64,000 nucleotides of DNA from contig WQXO01000008.1 of assembly GCA_009784825.1 (NCBI GenBank), forward strand, positions 1-64,000, given 5' to 3'. A model generated the notes under the pieces. The model saw only the letters and a list, made by a program, of their open reading frames with translations. It was not told the origin of the DNA and ran no database searches. The DNA is from Oscillospiraceae bacterium (GTDB taxonomy: Bacteria; Bacillota; Clostridia; Oscillospirales; Ruminococcaceae). Position 1 is the first letter of the stretch; the number at the start of each line of letters is the position of its first letter. This document shows positions 1 to 7,486 of this stretch, piece by piece. The position numbers and the translations under genes were made by a program.

Positions 1-489
1 CTTAGACTGCAACAGCGATTGCCCCAACAGCACATGTGAACCCTCTTGCGGAAACGAATGTGAATGTGATTGCTCATGCGACTTAGACTGCAACAGCGAT
101 TGCCCCAACAGCACATGTGAACCCTCTTGCGGAAACGAATGTGAATGTGATTGCTCATGCGACTTAGACTGCAACAGCGATTGCCCTAACAGCACATGTG
201 AACCCACTTGCGGTGATGAATGTGATTGTGATTGCTCATGCGATTTAGAGTGTAAGAATGATTGCGATAATAACGACGGCTGTGAACCCACTTGCGGAAA
301 CGAATGCGTATGTGACTGCGAATGCGACTTAGACTGCAACAGCGATTGCCCCAACAGCACATGTGAACCCACTTGCGGTGATGAATGTGATTGTGATTGC
401 TCATGCGATTTAGAATGTCACAGCGAATGCCCCAACACCACATGCGAACCCACTTGCGGCGATGAATGCGACTGTGAATGCGAATGCCC
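1..489 (+). repeat. 81-bp coding tandem repeat (about six units)
   Basis: Units begin at about 1, 82, 163, 244, 328 and 409. The first three are nearly identical over 81 bp, the fourth is 84 bp and diverged, and the last is the most degenerate. The period is a multiple of three, so each unit encodes a 27-28 residue Cys-rich module. Near-identical units at the window edge point to recent expansion, so copy number may vary between strains or be mis-assembled. Confidence 0.93.
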
Positions 490-772
490 TCCTACAATTC
501 CGGGCGGAACAACACCTCCCACAGTTGAAATCCCCAATGTAACCACTCCACTTGACAATGTTACAATCGATGATGTTGATACTCCTTTAACCAACATCTT
601 ATTCCCGAACGATGACCCTGTTAATATCGACGATGTTGGCACCCCGCTCAACAACTTGTTATTCGACGATGAAAGCAACCCCCACACAGGCGTTTCGGTA
701 GCAGTCGGTTTCTTAGCGACAGCGGCAGTTGTTACCATAGTAAGCGGCGTTGCTAAAAGAAGAAGAGATTAA
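2..772 (+). CDS. Cys-rich tandem-repeat surface protein with sortase signal (5' partial)
   Basis: The reading frame is open from the first codon in the window to TAA at 770-772, so the N-terminus is missing. About six 27-28 residue units are packed with Cys (CNSDC, CEPSC, CECDC patterns) alternating with Asp, Glu and Asn. A Thr/Pro/Asp-rich spacer of about 60 residues follows, with a repeated IDDVxTPLxN unit. The C-terminus has an NPHTG motif (677-691), a hydrophobic stretch and a KRRRD tail, the usual layout of a class B/D-type sortase signal in Clostridia. The protein is therefore probably exported and covalently linked to peptidoglycan. The Cys density suggests metal binding or disulfide cross-linking, but the sequence does not decide which. 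Function unknown. Confidence 0.8.
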   Translation, partial: LDCNSDCPNSTCEPSCGNECECDCSCDLDCNSDCPNSTCEPSCGNECECDCSCDLDCNSDCPNSTCEPTCGDECDCDCSCDLECKNDCDNNDGCEPTCGNECVCDCECDLDCNSDCPNSTCEPTCGDECDCDCSCDLECHSECPNTTCEPTCGDECDCECECPPTIPGGTTPPTVEIPNVTTPLDNVTIDDVDTPLTNILFPNDDPVNIDDVGTPLNNLLFDDESNPHTGVSVAVGFLATAAVVTIVSGVAKRRRD

Positions 773-795
773 TAATAATCAAAACCTAATAACCT

Positions 796-825
796 ACAGC
801 CTTTACCAATCACGGTAAAGGCTGT
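796..825 (+). terminator. Hairpin terminator, perfect 12-bp stem
   Basis: ACAGCCTTTACC pairs perfectly with GGTAAAGGCTGT around a 6-nt loop, followed by TTATTCTATT. It lies 23 bp after the Cys-rich gene and also downstream of the convergent minus-strand gene, so it can serve both. The same GCCTTTACC/GGTAAAGGC hairpin recurs at 39839-39869. Confidence 0.85.
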
Positions 826-830
826 TATTC

Positions 831-874
831 TATTAATTGTCAATTGTCAATTGTACATTGTCAATTGTCCGTCA
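831..874 (-). repeat. Stop-codon-anchored ACAATTGAC short repeat array
   Basis: Read on the minus strand, the TGA stop of the adjoining gene continues directly into CGGACAATTGACAAT and further copies of a 7-8 nt ACAATTG unit. The array lies between the stop codon and the hairpin at 796-825. A closely similar stop-array-hairpin arrangement follows the PilZ gene at 39790. Confidence 0.8.
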
Positions 875-1546
875 CGGGTGCGGTTTCCCGTCACGATAAG
901 CCGCCATAATATCCTTGAATATATCTCCGTTAGAGGGCGGTGTCCAGGTAATCGCATTCGCCCCTGCTTTAATTGTGTCGGTGATGGTCTGTGAGCTGGG
1001 GCCTCCTGTTGCGATAATAGGTATATCAGCGTCAATCTCGCGGATTTTTGCGACAATTGCGGCAGTTTTTGAGGCGGCGGACACGTTAAACGCATCAGCC
1101 CCCGCCCTAATACGGGAGGCAATATTGTCATGCTCGTTTATGACTGTTACGATTACGGGAATGTCAATGGTCTCTTTAACCATGGTGACAACCTCGTCAG
1201 CGGTGGGTGCGTTCACAACTACGCCCAATGCTCCTTGAAATTCAGCGTTTTTCGCAAGCTCCACCACCCGCTTACCCTTAGTCAGACCGCCGCCCACCCC
1301 CGCAATAACGGGTACCTCTGCCGCACACATGACGGCTTGTGTAATAATCGGTTGCGGTGTGAACGGATAAACAGCCAATATAGCGTCGGCGTTTACGTTT
1401 CGGATAATGCAAATGTCCGTCGTGAATACTAACGACTTAATTTTTTTGCCCATCATTATTATTCCGCTGGCTTGTTCGATTTCCTCGGGAACACTGAGCA
1501 TAAAGCTCCGCAAATGCCCGTTCAGCTTGGTTGGCAGATTATTCAT
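872..1546 (-). CDS. TIM-barrel protein of the Clostridial 'hydrolase' family
   Basis: A 224-aa soluble protein. It has phosphate-binding-type loops (GVGGGLTKG near residue 87, ATGGPSS near 182) and alternating beta-alpha repeats such as PVIVTVINEH and FNVSAASKT. I recognise a family that Clostridial genomes usually label only as 'hydrolase'; it resembles HisF/ThiG-type (beta/alpha)8 barrels. The substrate is unknown. It lies 8 bp downstream of a metallophosphoesterase gene and is probably co-transcribed with it. Its TGA stop forms the first bases of a short repeat array. Fold assignment fairly secure, reaction not. Confidence 0.75.
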   Translation of the reverse strand: MNNLPTKLNGHLRSFMLSVPEEIEQASGIIMMGKKIKSLVFTTDICIIRNVNADAILAVYPFTPQPIITQAVMCAAEVPVIAGVGGGLTKGKRVVELAKNAEFQGALGVVVNAPTADEVVTMVKETIDIPVIVTVINEHDNIASRIRAGADAFNVSAASKTAAIVAKIREIDADIPIIATGGPSSQTITDTIKAGANAITWTPPSNGDIFKDIMAAYRDGKPHP

Positions 1547-1554
1547 AGCTTTTC

Positions 1555-2037
1555 CTATCCTTTAAATGCGATTATGTTCATGGAAACCGTACCACTCTCG
1601 CTTATAGTGATTGTTCCGTAGGAGGGGCGGTTTTTCCCCCTCGGACGGTCTAAGCTGCCCGGGTTCATAATATACATGCCGTTGATACATTCTGTCTTGT
1701 ACACATGGGTATGCCCGAACAAAACAATCTTGCACCGCTTGGAGTGGGCACGGCGAATAACCGAGTCTAATTCCCAGCTTACATTATAGTTATGCCCGTG
1801 CGTGCAAAACAGCCTGTAGCCCCCTGCACTGACCACACGCTCTTCTTTATAGGTGATAAAATCGGTGTTCCCCCTGACAAAGACGAAATCTTTGTGCGGG
1901 AACAGCTTAGACACATCAATTACCTCAAGCATGCCGTCGCCGAGATGAATGAACAAATCCGAGTCCATATTGCTCTCGACCACCTGCTTGAGTCTGTGGT
2001 AATTTCTGTGACTGTCCGACACTACTGTGATTTTCAT
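1555..2037 (-). CDS. YfcE/MJ0936-type metallophosphoesterase
   Basis: A 160-aa single-domain calcineurin-like phosphoesterase. The two-metal motifs appear in order: DSH (residues 8-10), GD (34-35), GNTD (56-59), THGH (79-82) and GHTH (108-111), then NPGSLDRPRG, typical of the YfcE group. Relatives hydrolyse phosphodiesters with Mn2+; the physiological substrate is not known. It is first of a two-gene minus-strand unit with the TIM-barrel gene, behind a TTGACT/TAAAAT promoter at 2079-2108. Length and motifs are complete, so it is likely active. Confidence 0.9.
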   Translation of the reverse strand: MKITVVSDSHRNYHRLKQVVESNMDSDLFIHLGDGMLEVIDVSKLFPHKDFVFVRGNTDFITYKEERVVSAGGYRLFCTHGHNYNVSWELDSVIRRAHSKRCKIVLFGHTHVYKTECINGMYIMNPGSLDRPRGKNRPSYGTITISESGTVSMNIIAFKG

Positions 2038-2078
2038 TAATTATAAGCCCCATATTGCAATAAAATGTAATTATTTTT

Positions 2079-2108
2079 ATTTTATCACATAAGTATAGAT
2101 AAAGTCAA
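2079..2108 (-). promoter_or_regulatory. Sigma-A promoter for the phosphoesterase operon
   Basis: On the minus strand, TTGACT (2103-2108) and TAAAAT (2079-2084) are separated by 18 nt, about 40 nt upstream of the start codon at 2037. Confidence 0.55.
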
Positions 2109-2166
2109 TCATATTTCTCTTATTTTTCTAATAAAATGTAATAAACTGGTTGGGAGAGTAGTATTT

Positions 2167-2394
2167 ATGAATAACATGGACAAAATGATTCAGACCGCCG
2201 CAAAAAAACTCAACATGACCCCCGAGGCACTCAAGGACGCTTTGAGCAAGGGAGACTTAAACGCAATAACCGCAAACATGGACAAAGCGGAAGCCGAAAA
2301 ATTGAACAACGCCCTAAATAATCCGGAGGTGGTGAAGAATTTCACGGATTCACCCGAAATGTCAGAATACATGAAAAAAATGAAAGATAAGTGA
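2167..2394 (+). CDS. Small hypothetical helical protein (operon gene 1)
   Basis: A 75-aa charged, predicted helical protein with repeated LN, AL and Met/Lys segments, no signal peptide and no Cys. A weak ribosome site (GGGAG) precedes the ATG. It opens a tightly packed four-gene operon ending at 3623: its stop overlaps a possible GTG start of the next gene. The motif MTPEALKDAL resembles short helical bundles of Clostridial cytoplasmic proteins, but no function can be named. Confidence 0.7.
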   Translation: MNNMDKMIQTAAKKLNMTPEALKDALSKGDLNAITANMDKAEAEKLNNALNNPEVVKNFTDSPEMSEYMKKMKDK

Positions 2395-2399
2395 CAGCG

Positions 2400-2762
2400 A
2401 TGGACATGGAGAATCTCATGAAGGTTATGCAAGCCCTGCTGTCGGACGAGAATGACAAGGGTGGTGACCAGGACACTTCAGATAATCAGAATGCTTCGGG
2501 AAGTGATAACGAAGCCGGCAGTGCCGACAGCGGTGGCTTCGGAGATATGTTCGGGAATATAGATTTTGAAACCATTATGAAAATGGGTGAGGTCTTTTCG
2601 CAAATGAGCCGCCCCGACGAGAATACCGCATTGCTCGTGGCATTGAAACCTCATCTGAGTCCCGAAAAAAGACACAAGGTCGATACCGCGTTAAAACTAT
2701 CGCGGATGATGTCGCTGCTCCCTTTCATCAAGGACAGCGGAATATTAAGAGATTTGTTTTAG
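2400..2762 (+). CDS. Hypothetical protein with conserved C-terminal LKPHL segment (operon gene 2)
   Basis: About 120 aa. The N-terminus (MDMENLMKVMQALL) is followed by an Asp/Gly/Ser/Asn-rich linker (residues about 25-50) and a helical C-terminus with NTALLVALKPHL and VDTALKLSRMMSLLPF. I remember similar C-termini in Clostridial hypothetical proteins next to small hydrophobic proteins, as seen here, but cannot name a family. ATG at 2400 is chosen; GTG at 2391 overlaps the preceding stop (GTGA) and would add three residues. No membrane segment. Confidence 0.65.
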   Translation: MDMENLMKVMQALLSDENDKGGDQDTSDNQNASGSDNEAGSADSGGFGDMFGNIDFETIMKMGEVFSQMSRPDENTALLVALKPHLSPEKRHKVDTALKLSRMMSLLPFIKDSGILRDLF

Positions 2763-2802
2763 TCAATCGCTGATTGACAGCAACAGCAAGGAGGAGTATA
2801 TC

Positions 2803-3483
2803 ATGGATTTTAAACCGGGAAACGGTACAAAAGGTGAGATTGAAAGCATTGCCGCAGAATATATTAAGGAAGCATTGCTGATGGCTAAAAAGGCGGGGCA
2901 TTTACCGAATGACAATACCGCCGCAAAACCTAAAACCCCGCCGCCGAATAAGTCGGAAAAGGAGTTGTCAATCGACGACTTCCCTTTCGACGAAATAATC
3001 TTCGAGGAGGAGGAAGAATTAGAGGAAGATGTCGATATTGCCCTAATAACTCAAGAAAATCAGCAAACGGGGACAGAACAAAAGACCCCGAGCTTCGACG
3101 ATTACATAAGCAGACGCAATCGCAGCTGGGAGAAGAAACCGTCCGGCACGAACAACTCAAAGGCGGAAATGAAACCGGAAAAACCACAGCCCGAACCGGA
3201 GCCGGAACCAGAAATCGAGGAGGAGAAAGCGGAAACTCTCGAAAAACCGGAAAAACCCGAGAAACCGGAAATTCCCGAAAATCCGGAGAAACCCGAGAAC
3301 AAATCGGGAGAGACAAACAAGACGGGCAATTCTTCAAAACCCAAGCCGAAATCGGAAATGAAACCGGAAAAAGAGAAGATTTCCGAGAAACCCGAGAAAA
3401 GCGAGACCAAACCGGAGAAAGAGAAGAGCATGGAGAAACCGGAGAAGGAGATTTCCTCTCAGGATGGGGATTGCAAGGAATAA
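2803..3483 (+). CDS. Low-complexity Pro/Glu/Lys-rich protein (operon gene 3)
   Basis: A 226-aa protein with a good ribosome site (AAGGAGG) before the ATG. Residues 1-35 form an ordered helical start containing EYIKEALLMAKKAG. An acidic stretch (about 66-78) follows, and residues about 125-220 are built from degenerate PEKPEKPE and EPEPEPE repeats. No signal peptide or transmembrane segment. Such regions are usually extended and disordered, so a spacer or scaffold role is possible but unproven. The long opposite-strand frames across this gene are by-products of the repeats. It overlaps the next small gene by 1 bp (TAATG). Confidence 0.75.
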   Translation: MDFKPGNGTKGEIESIAAEYIKEALLMAKKAGHLPNDNTAAKPKTPPPNKSEKELSIDDFPFDEIIFEEEEELEEDVDIALITQENQQTGTEQKTPSFDDYISRRNRSWEKKPSGTNNSKAEMKPEKPQPEPEPEPEIEEEKAETLEKPEKPEKPEIPENPEKPENKSGETNKTGNSSKPKPKSEMKPEKEKISEKPEKSETKPEKEKSMEKPEKEISSQDGDCKE

Positions 3484-3623
3484 TGGAGCAGCTTAATATC
3501 TCGTCTCTGTTAAAAGATACGGATAATCTGCTTGTTATGTTGATACTTTTCCTGCTAATGAAGGAAAAAAACAACCAGCCTTTGATGTTTGCATTGATGT
3601 ATATACTGCTGCCTGATAATTAA
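3483..3623 (+). CDS. 46-aa hydrophobic small protein (operon gene 4)
   Basis: A small frame starting at the ATG embedded in the previous stop (TAATG), indicating translational coupling. The 46-residue product starts MEQLNISSLLKD. It has two hydrophobic segments (LLVMLILFLLM and LMFALMYILL) separated by KEKNNQ, which could form a short helical hairpin in or on the membrane. Overlap with the upstream gene and a terminator directly at its stop support it as a real gene. It could anchor the other operon products to the membrane. Function unknown. Confidence 0.7.
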   Translation: MEQLNISSLLKDTDNLLVMLILFLLMKEKNNQPLMFALMYILLPDN

Positions 3624-3660
3624 AGGTGGGGGTTCCCCTGCCTTTAATTTTCTATTTTTT
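3621..3660 (+). terminator. Rho-independent terminator of the four-gene operon
   Basis: AAAGGTGGGG pairs with CCCCTGCCTTT (two wobble pairs), followed by a T-rich tail (AATTTTCTATTTTTT). The stem begins at the stop codon of the 46-aa gene. Confidence 0.8.
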
Positions 3661-3757
3661 ATGATTTTTTTTACAAATAGGCTTGTATATTGTAAAATAA
3701 TCTGTTATAATATCAATGTATATATTAAATTACACTTTAAATCTTAGGAGGTTTTTT

Positions 3758-5581
3758 ATGATTAAATGCAGTTCTTGCGGGCATGACAATGAAGGTGCCC
3801 CGAAATTCTGCGGCAAATGCGGCAACCCTACTGCCACACCGGCGGTTCCAGCCCCAGCCCCTGTTGAACCTGTCCCCGCCCCGGTGGTTTCCGCCCAAGT
3901 TCCTGTTGAACCGGTGGTTTCCGCTCAAGCCCCGGTGGTTTCTGCCCAAGCCCCTGTTCCCCCTGTAGTAGATTCTATCCCGGCAACCGCTCCCGTGGAA
4001 ATCCAACCTGCGGCAGTAGAAGCTGTGGCAGTTGTGCCGGTTTCCGGAACTGACTCGGGTTCAAAGAAAAAGATACTTATAATCGGTGGTATTGCTGTAG
4101 TCGTTATATTTATCCTTGGGTTAATCTTAGCCGGCGGTCTCGGTATCGGACTCGGCGGTGGCGGAGGAACATACCCGAAATTCAACGACTTTGTAATATT
4201 CGAGGGTGACGAAAAAACCATAATACTGTACGGAAATGGTGGCAAAGTCGAGATTAATGAGGAATTCTACAGGTCAAACAGAAGCCTTGACGGAAAAAGA
4301 GCGTTAATCCTCACTGATTATGATGCGGAGGATGGCGGCACACTTTATTATGTCACAGGCAAAGGAAAACCGGAAAGAATTTCAAACGGCGTTTTCGATT
4401 TTAAATTATCCGATTCGGGTAAAGGCTTTATTTTCTGGACCGATTATGAAAGCTCGGACAGAACTGCAAGACTTAACCACCAAATCGGCGGCACCAAAAA
4501 AACCATCGATAACGGAATTCATTTCGATAACAGCTCCTTAGCTATATCACCGGACGGGAAAACCGTAGTCTACATAAAGGATTACGAATATGACGAGGAT
4601 GAGTATATATATACATGGTCACTTTTCGCCAGCACCAACGGTAACAAGGGAGAAAGAATAGGCAGAGCTGCCAGCAATATTACACCGATAGCTGTGTCTA
4701 ACGGCGGTAAGTTCCTGTATTATTTCAGAGACAGAGATGACGGAACGTACTTATTCGTCAAAAAAGGTCTTAAAGCAGAGGATGAGCTGCGTTTAGGTCA
4801 AGCGAGCGGCGATAACTATTTCCTCAACAAGGATTATTCACAGTTAGTGTATACCTCGGACGATGCAACCTATATCACCGTTAAAGGCGGCGAGAAAACT
4901 AAAATCTGTAACGGTAAGGCAGGATATTTCGTCACTCCGAAGGGTACACAAGCGAGAGGCGGAAGAGCTACCGTTTACGGGTTCAGCAATTTCAAAAAGA
5001 AAGTGTTCTACTTAAGTGGTGACCTCAACCTGATTACCAATAAATTCGAGAGAGAAAAAATCTGTTCAAATGCCGATGCAAGCATTACAATGACCGAAGA
5101 CGGTAAATGGATTTTCTATCGTTCATACAACAGCAGTAACTCCACATATAACTTGAGGAGAGTTTCGGCAACCAAGGCAGACGCTGACAGTATCACCGTT
5201 GCAAGAAGAGTTGAGAGCTTTGTGGTTTCTAAAAACGGCAGTACGGTGTATTTTGTCAATGATGAGCAGGAGCTGATGACCAAGAAAGCCACCAATGAAG
5301 ACGATACCGGTAAAAAAGTGGCAGATGATGTCAACAATCCCGGCTCGCTCAGCATGACAACCTCCGGAACAGTGTTCTTTATCACCGATTATTCAAGGGG
5401 TGAGGGAACTCTTCAAATGGTAAAGGGTACAACCCGCACCAAGATTAGAGATGATGTTACAGATGTTTATGTGCTTTCATCGAATGTGTTGTATTTCCTT
5501 GATGATGATGGCGACGCCACTATATTCAGGAGCAACGGCAATAACAACTTCACTCAATTCGCAAAGGAAATCGACTGGTAA
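3758..5581 (+). CDS. Zinc-ribbon, single-TM, beta-propeller-like protein
   Basis: 607 aa. ATG at 3758 is chosen because AGGAGG lies just upstream and the product then begins at the zinc ribbon. Residues 4-21 form a CxxC...CxxC ribbon (C4, C7, C18, C21). A Pro/Ala/Val-rich linker with APVPP/VSAQAP repeats spans about 25-100, one membrane segment (KILIIGG to LGLILAGG) about 108-130, then about 470 residues of repeated short beta units (SPDGKTVVYI, SDSGKGFIFW, SNGGKFLYYF, TEDGKWIFY) typical of TolB/DUF5050-like propellers. The ribbon should be cytoplasmic and the propeller outside. Such proteins are common in Clostridia but lack an assigned role. Single-gene unit with its own terminator. Confidence 0.8.
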   Translation: MIKCSSCGHDNEGAPKFCGKCGNPTATPAVPAPAPVEPVPAPVVSAQVPVEPVVSAQAPVVSAQAPVPPVVDSIPATAPVEIQPAAVEAVAVVPVSGTDSGSKKKILIIGGIAVVVIFILGLILAGGLGIGLGGGGGTYPKFNDFVIFEGDEKTIILYGNGGKVEINEEFYRSNRSLDGKRALILTDYDAEDGGTLYYVTGKGKPERISNGVFDFKLSDSGKGFIFWTDYESSDRTARLNHQIGGTKKTIDNGIHFDNSSLAISPDGKTVVYIKDYEYDEDEYIYTWSLFASTNGNKGERIGRAASNITPIAVSNGGKFLYYFRDRDDGTYLFVKKGLKAEDELRLGQASGDNYFLNKDYSQLVYTSDDATYITVKGGEKTKICNGKAGYFVTPKGTQARGGRATVYGFSNFKKKVFYLSGDLNLITNKFEREKICSNADASITMTEDGKWIFYRSYNSSNSTYNLRRVSATKADADSITVARRVESFVVSKNGSTVYFVNDEQELMTKKATNEDDTGKKVADDVNNPGSLSMTTSGTVFFITDYSRGEGTLQMVKGTTRTKIRDDVTDVYVLSSNVLYFLDDDGDATIFRSNGNNNFTQFAKEIDW

Positions 5582-5602
5582 TCACTTTATAAAATTAATC
5601 GA

Positions 5603-5642
5603 AAACGGGCGTTGTTGATGTAACAATGCCCGTTTGGTTTTT
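5603..5642 (+). terminator. Rho-independent terminator
   Basis: AAACGGGCGTTGTT pairs with AACAATGCCCGTTT (one wobble pair) around GATGT, followed by GGTTTTT. It lies 22 bp after the stop of the zinc-ribbon protein. Confidence 0.9.
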
Positions 5643-5865
5643 AGACGCAGGGATTCCCGTCCGCAGTTACGCGTTTTTGCAGAAAGGAAAACCCGCTTTT
5701 TATGTAATTCTATATATACTGTGAATTTGAAAAAATTATGTTTATCCGGGAAAAGCTTTGTATAAATATTTTTGAAACGGCGTGAGAGAATAAGAGAGAA
5801 TAAGAGCATATATGAGAGATAAGCCGAGAAACCAAGGTATATTTTATTTTTTTTTGAAAAAAGTA
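5643..5865. other. Non-coding stretch before the rplM promoter
   Basis: About 220 bp of AT-rich sequence with no supported gene. The only structure seen is a short direct repeat, GAGAGAATAA, at about 5783-5804. The opposite-strand frames here lack ribosome sites and overlap the promoter. Confidence 0.5.
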
Positions 5866-5894
5866 TTGACAAGCGGTAAATCTCGATGTATAAT
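5866..5894 (+). promoter_or_regulatory. Consensus sigma-A promoter for rplM-rpsI
   Basis: TTGACA (5866-5871) and TATAAT (5889-5894) with exactly 17 nt spacing, both hexamers perfect, 41 bp upstream of the rplM start. The leader is too short for a long structured regulatory element. Confidence 0.92.
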
Positions 5895-5935
5895 GAACTT
5901 CGTCACTTTTATTAAAAGAAAGGAATCTCAAAATT

Positions 5936-6370
5936 ATGTCAACCACTATGCCAAAGGCACAGGAGTTAGTGCGTAAATGGTATATTCTCGACGCTGCGGA
6001 CAAACCGTTAGGGAGAGTAGCGGCACAAGCGGCTGTTCTGCTCAGAGGAAAGCACAAGCCCGTATTTGCACCCCATTGCGATTGCGGCGACCATGTTATC
6101 ATTATCAACTGCTCAAAAGCTGTTTTAACAGGCAACAAATTACAAAACAAGTATTATCGCTGGCACACCGGCTATATCGGTCACCTGAAAGAGGTTCGCT
6201 ATGACAAGCTCATGGCGGAAAAACCCGAAAAAGCCATGATGCTCGCCGTCAACGGAATGTTGCCGAATACCACAATCGGGCGTAAGGCATTAACCCGCCT
6301 TCGCGTTTACAGAGGTGCTGAACACAAAAACGCAGCACAAAGGCCCGAAGAATATAAGGGAGGATTTTAA
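5936..6370 (+). CDS. rplM: 50S ribosomal protein L13
   Basis: 144 aa, normal family length. The N-terminal WYILDAADKPLGRVAAQAA and central KVR/RWHTGYIGHLKE segments are the L13 signature, and MLAVNGMLPNTTIGR matches the conserved C-terminal half. AAAGGAA lies at good spacing before the ATG. First gene of the classical rplM-rpsI pair, 3 bp from rpsI, behind a consensus promoter. L13 is an early assembly protein of the large subunit. Confidence 0.98.
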   Translation: MSTTMPKAQELVRKWYILDAADKPLGRVAAQAAVLLRGKHKPVFAPHCDCGDHVIIINCSKAVLTGNKLQNKYYRWHTGYIGHLKEVRYDKLMAEKPEKAMMLAVNGMLPNTTIGRKALTRLRVYRGAEHKNAAQRPEEYKGGF

Positions 6371-6373
6371 GAT

Positions 6374-6772
6374 ATGTACGACTCAAAACCTTATTACTAC
6401 GGTACCGGCAGACGTAAGCATTCGGTTGCCCGTGTACGAGTTTATCCCGGAAGCGGTAAAATCACCGTCAACAAAAGAGACATAGAGGAATACTTCGGTC
6501 TTGATACGTTGAAGTTAATCGCACGCCAGCCTTTAGCGTTAACCGGAACATTGGAAAAGTTCGATATTGTCTGCAATGTTGCAGGCGGCGGCGTAACAGG
6601 TCAAGCAGGTGCAATCAGACACGGTTTATCCCGTGCACTTTTACAATACAGTGAGGAGCTTCGCCCCGTTCTTAAAAAAGCAGGATTCCTCACCCGTGAC
6701 CCGAGAATGAAAGAGCGTAAGAAGTATGGACTTAAAGCGGCTCGTAGAGCTCCGCAGTTCAGCAAGCGTTAA
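6374..6772 (+). CDS. rpsI: 30S ribosomal protein S9
   Basis: 132 aa, full length. Diagnostic [14 protein letters not shown] near the start, [19 protein letters not shown] in the centre and the basic tail [17 protein letters not shown], whose last residues contact P-site tRNA in the ribosome. Co-transcribed with rplM and followed by an imperfect terminator. Nothing unusual. Confidence 0.98.
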   Translation: MYDSKPYYYGTGRRKHSVARVRVYPGSGKITVNKRDIEEYFGLDTLKLIARQPLALTGTLEKFDIVCNVAGGGVTGQAGAIRHGLSRALLQYSEELRPVLKKAGFLTRDPRMKERKKYGLKAARRAPQFSKR

Positions 6773-6831
6773 AATTTTCGTCATTCGTGTTTCATACTCA
6801 TTCCTCGATTTGCATAACGCTAATATTAAAT

Positions 6832-6866
6832 AAAAGCCCGTTCTTTTTTGAATGGGTTTTATTTTT
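6832..6866 (+). terminator. Terminator after rpsI
   Basis: AAAAGCCCGTTC pairs imperfectly (one bulge) with GAATGGGTTTT, followed by ATTTTT. It lies about 60 bp after the rpsI stop. Confidence 0.75.
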
Positions 6867-6925
6867 GAAAAACACAACCAATTCCCTAATTTCCCCGTCT
6901 GTATAGTTAAGGAGGTGATAAGCCT

Positions 6926-7486
6926 ATGGAAGACAATGTACTTCTAAATCTGTATAATACCCGTGACGAGTCTGCGATTAGTGAAACTGCGTCGAAATAC
7001 GGGAACTACTGCCTAAAAATCGCCATGAACATTCTGTGTAATCGGGAAGACTCCGACGAATGTGTCAACGATACGTGGCTTAAAGCGTGGAACAGCATTC
7101 CGCCGAGTAAGCCGAGTATTCTTTCGGCGTTCTTAGGGAGAATAACACGCAACCTGTCTATCGACGCTTTTCAAAAAGCACAGGCGAAAAAGCGAGGCGG
7201 CGGCGAATTAAACCTTATTTTTGATGAATTGGAGCAGTGCCTTTCCTCAAAAGATAACACCGAATCCGAATACGACAGGCGTGAGGTCGGAAAGTCTGTC
7301 AGTGACTTTCTTAATTCACTAAGCAAGGATAACCGTGTTGTATTCGTCAGGCGGTATTGGTATGCCGATTCTGTGGCAGAAATCGCTCAACACTTTAAAA
7401 TGAACGAGAATAAGGTAAAGTCCATCTTATACAGGACACGAAATAAGCTGAAATTATATCTTGAGAAAGAGGGGATAACCATATGA
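6926..7486 (+). CDS. ECF-type sigma-70 family RNA polymerase sigma factor
   Basis: 186 aa. The sigma2 region spans about residues 22-90 (DECVNDTWLKAWNSIPP, FLGRITRNLSIDAFQKAQAKKR). Sigma4 spans about 125-180 (LSKDNRVVFVRRYWYADSVAEIAQHFKMNENKVKSILYRTRNKL), with the helix-turn-helix typical of ECF factors. A strong AAGGAGGTGAT ribosome site precedes the ATG. Its last four bases overlap the start of the next gene (ATGA), a membrane protein that fits an anti-sigma partner. ECF factors usually autoregulate, but no clear ECF promoter was recognised upstream. Confidence 0.93.
   Translation: MEDNVLLNLYNTRDESAISETASKYGNYCLKIAMNILCNREDSDECVNDTWLKAWNSIPPSKPSILSAFLGRITRNLSIDAFQKAQAKKRGGGELNLIFDELEQCLSSKDNTESEYDRREVGKSVSDFLNSLSKDNRVVFVRRYWYADSVAEIAQHFKMNENKVKSILYRTRNKLKLYLEKEGITI

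Noticed and set aside
186-443. Minus-strand frame across the Cys-rich repeats
   Set aside because: It mirrors the tandem repeat, has no ribosome site and is His/Trp/Cys-rich nonsense typical of an antisense frame.
1-489. Regular 81-bp repeats at the window start as a CRISPR array
   Set aside because: Repeats are contiguous without spacers, in frame, and encode a Cys-rich protein with a sortase signal.
2930-3574. Minus-strand frame of 214 aa across the PEKP-rich gene (also 3102-3431)
   Set aside because: Open only because the GAA/CCG repeats lack stops on the other strand; Ser/Phe/Pro-rich with no start signal.
5895-5935. L13-type ribosomal leader upstream of rplM
   Set aside because: The transcribed leader is only about 35 nt with no stable structure.
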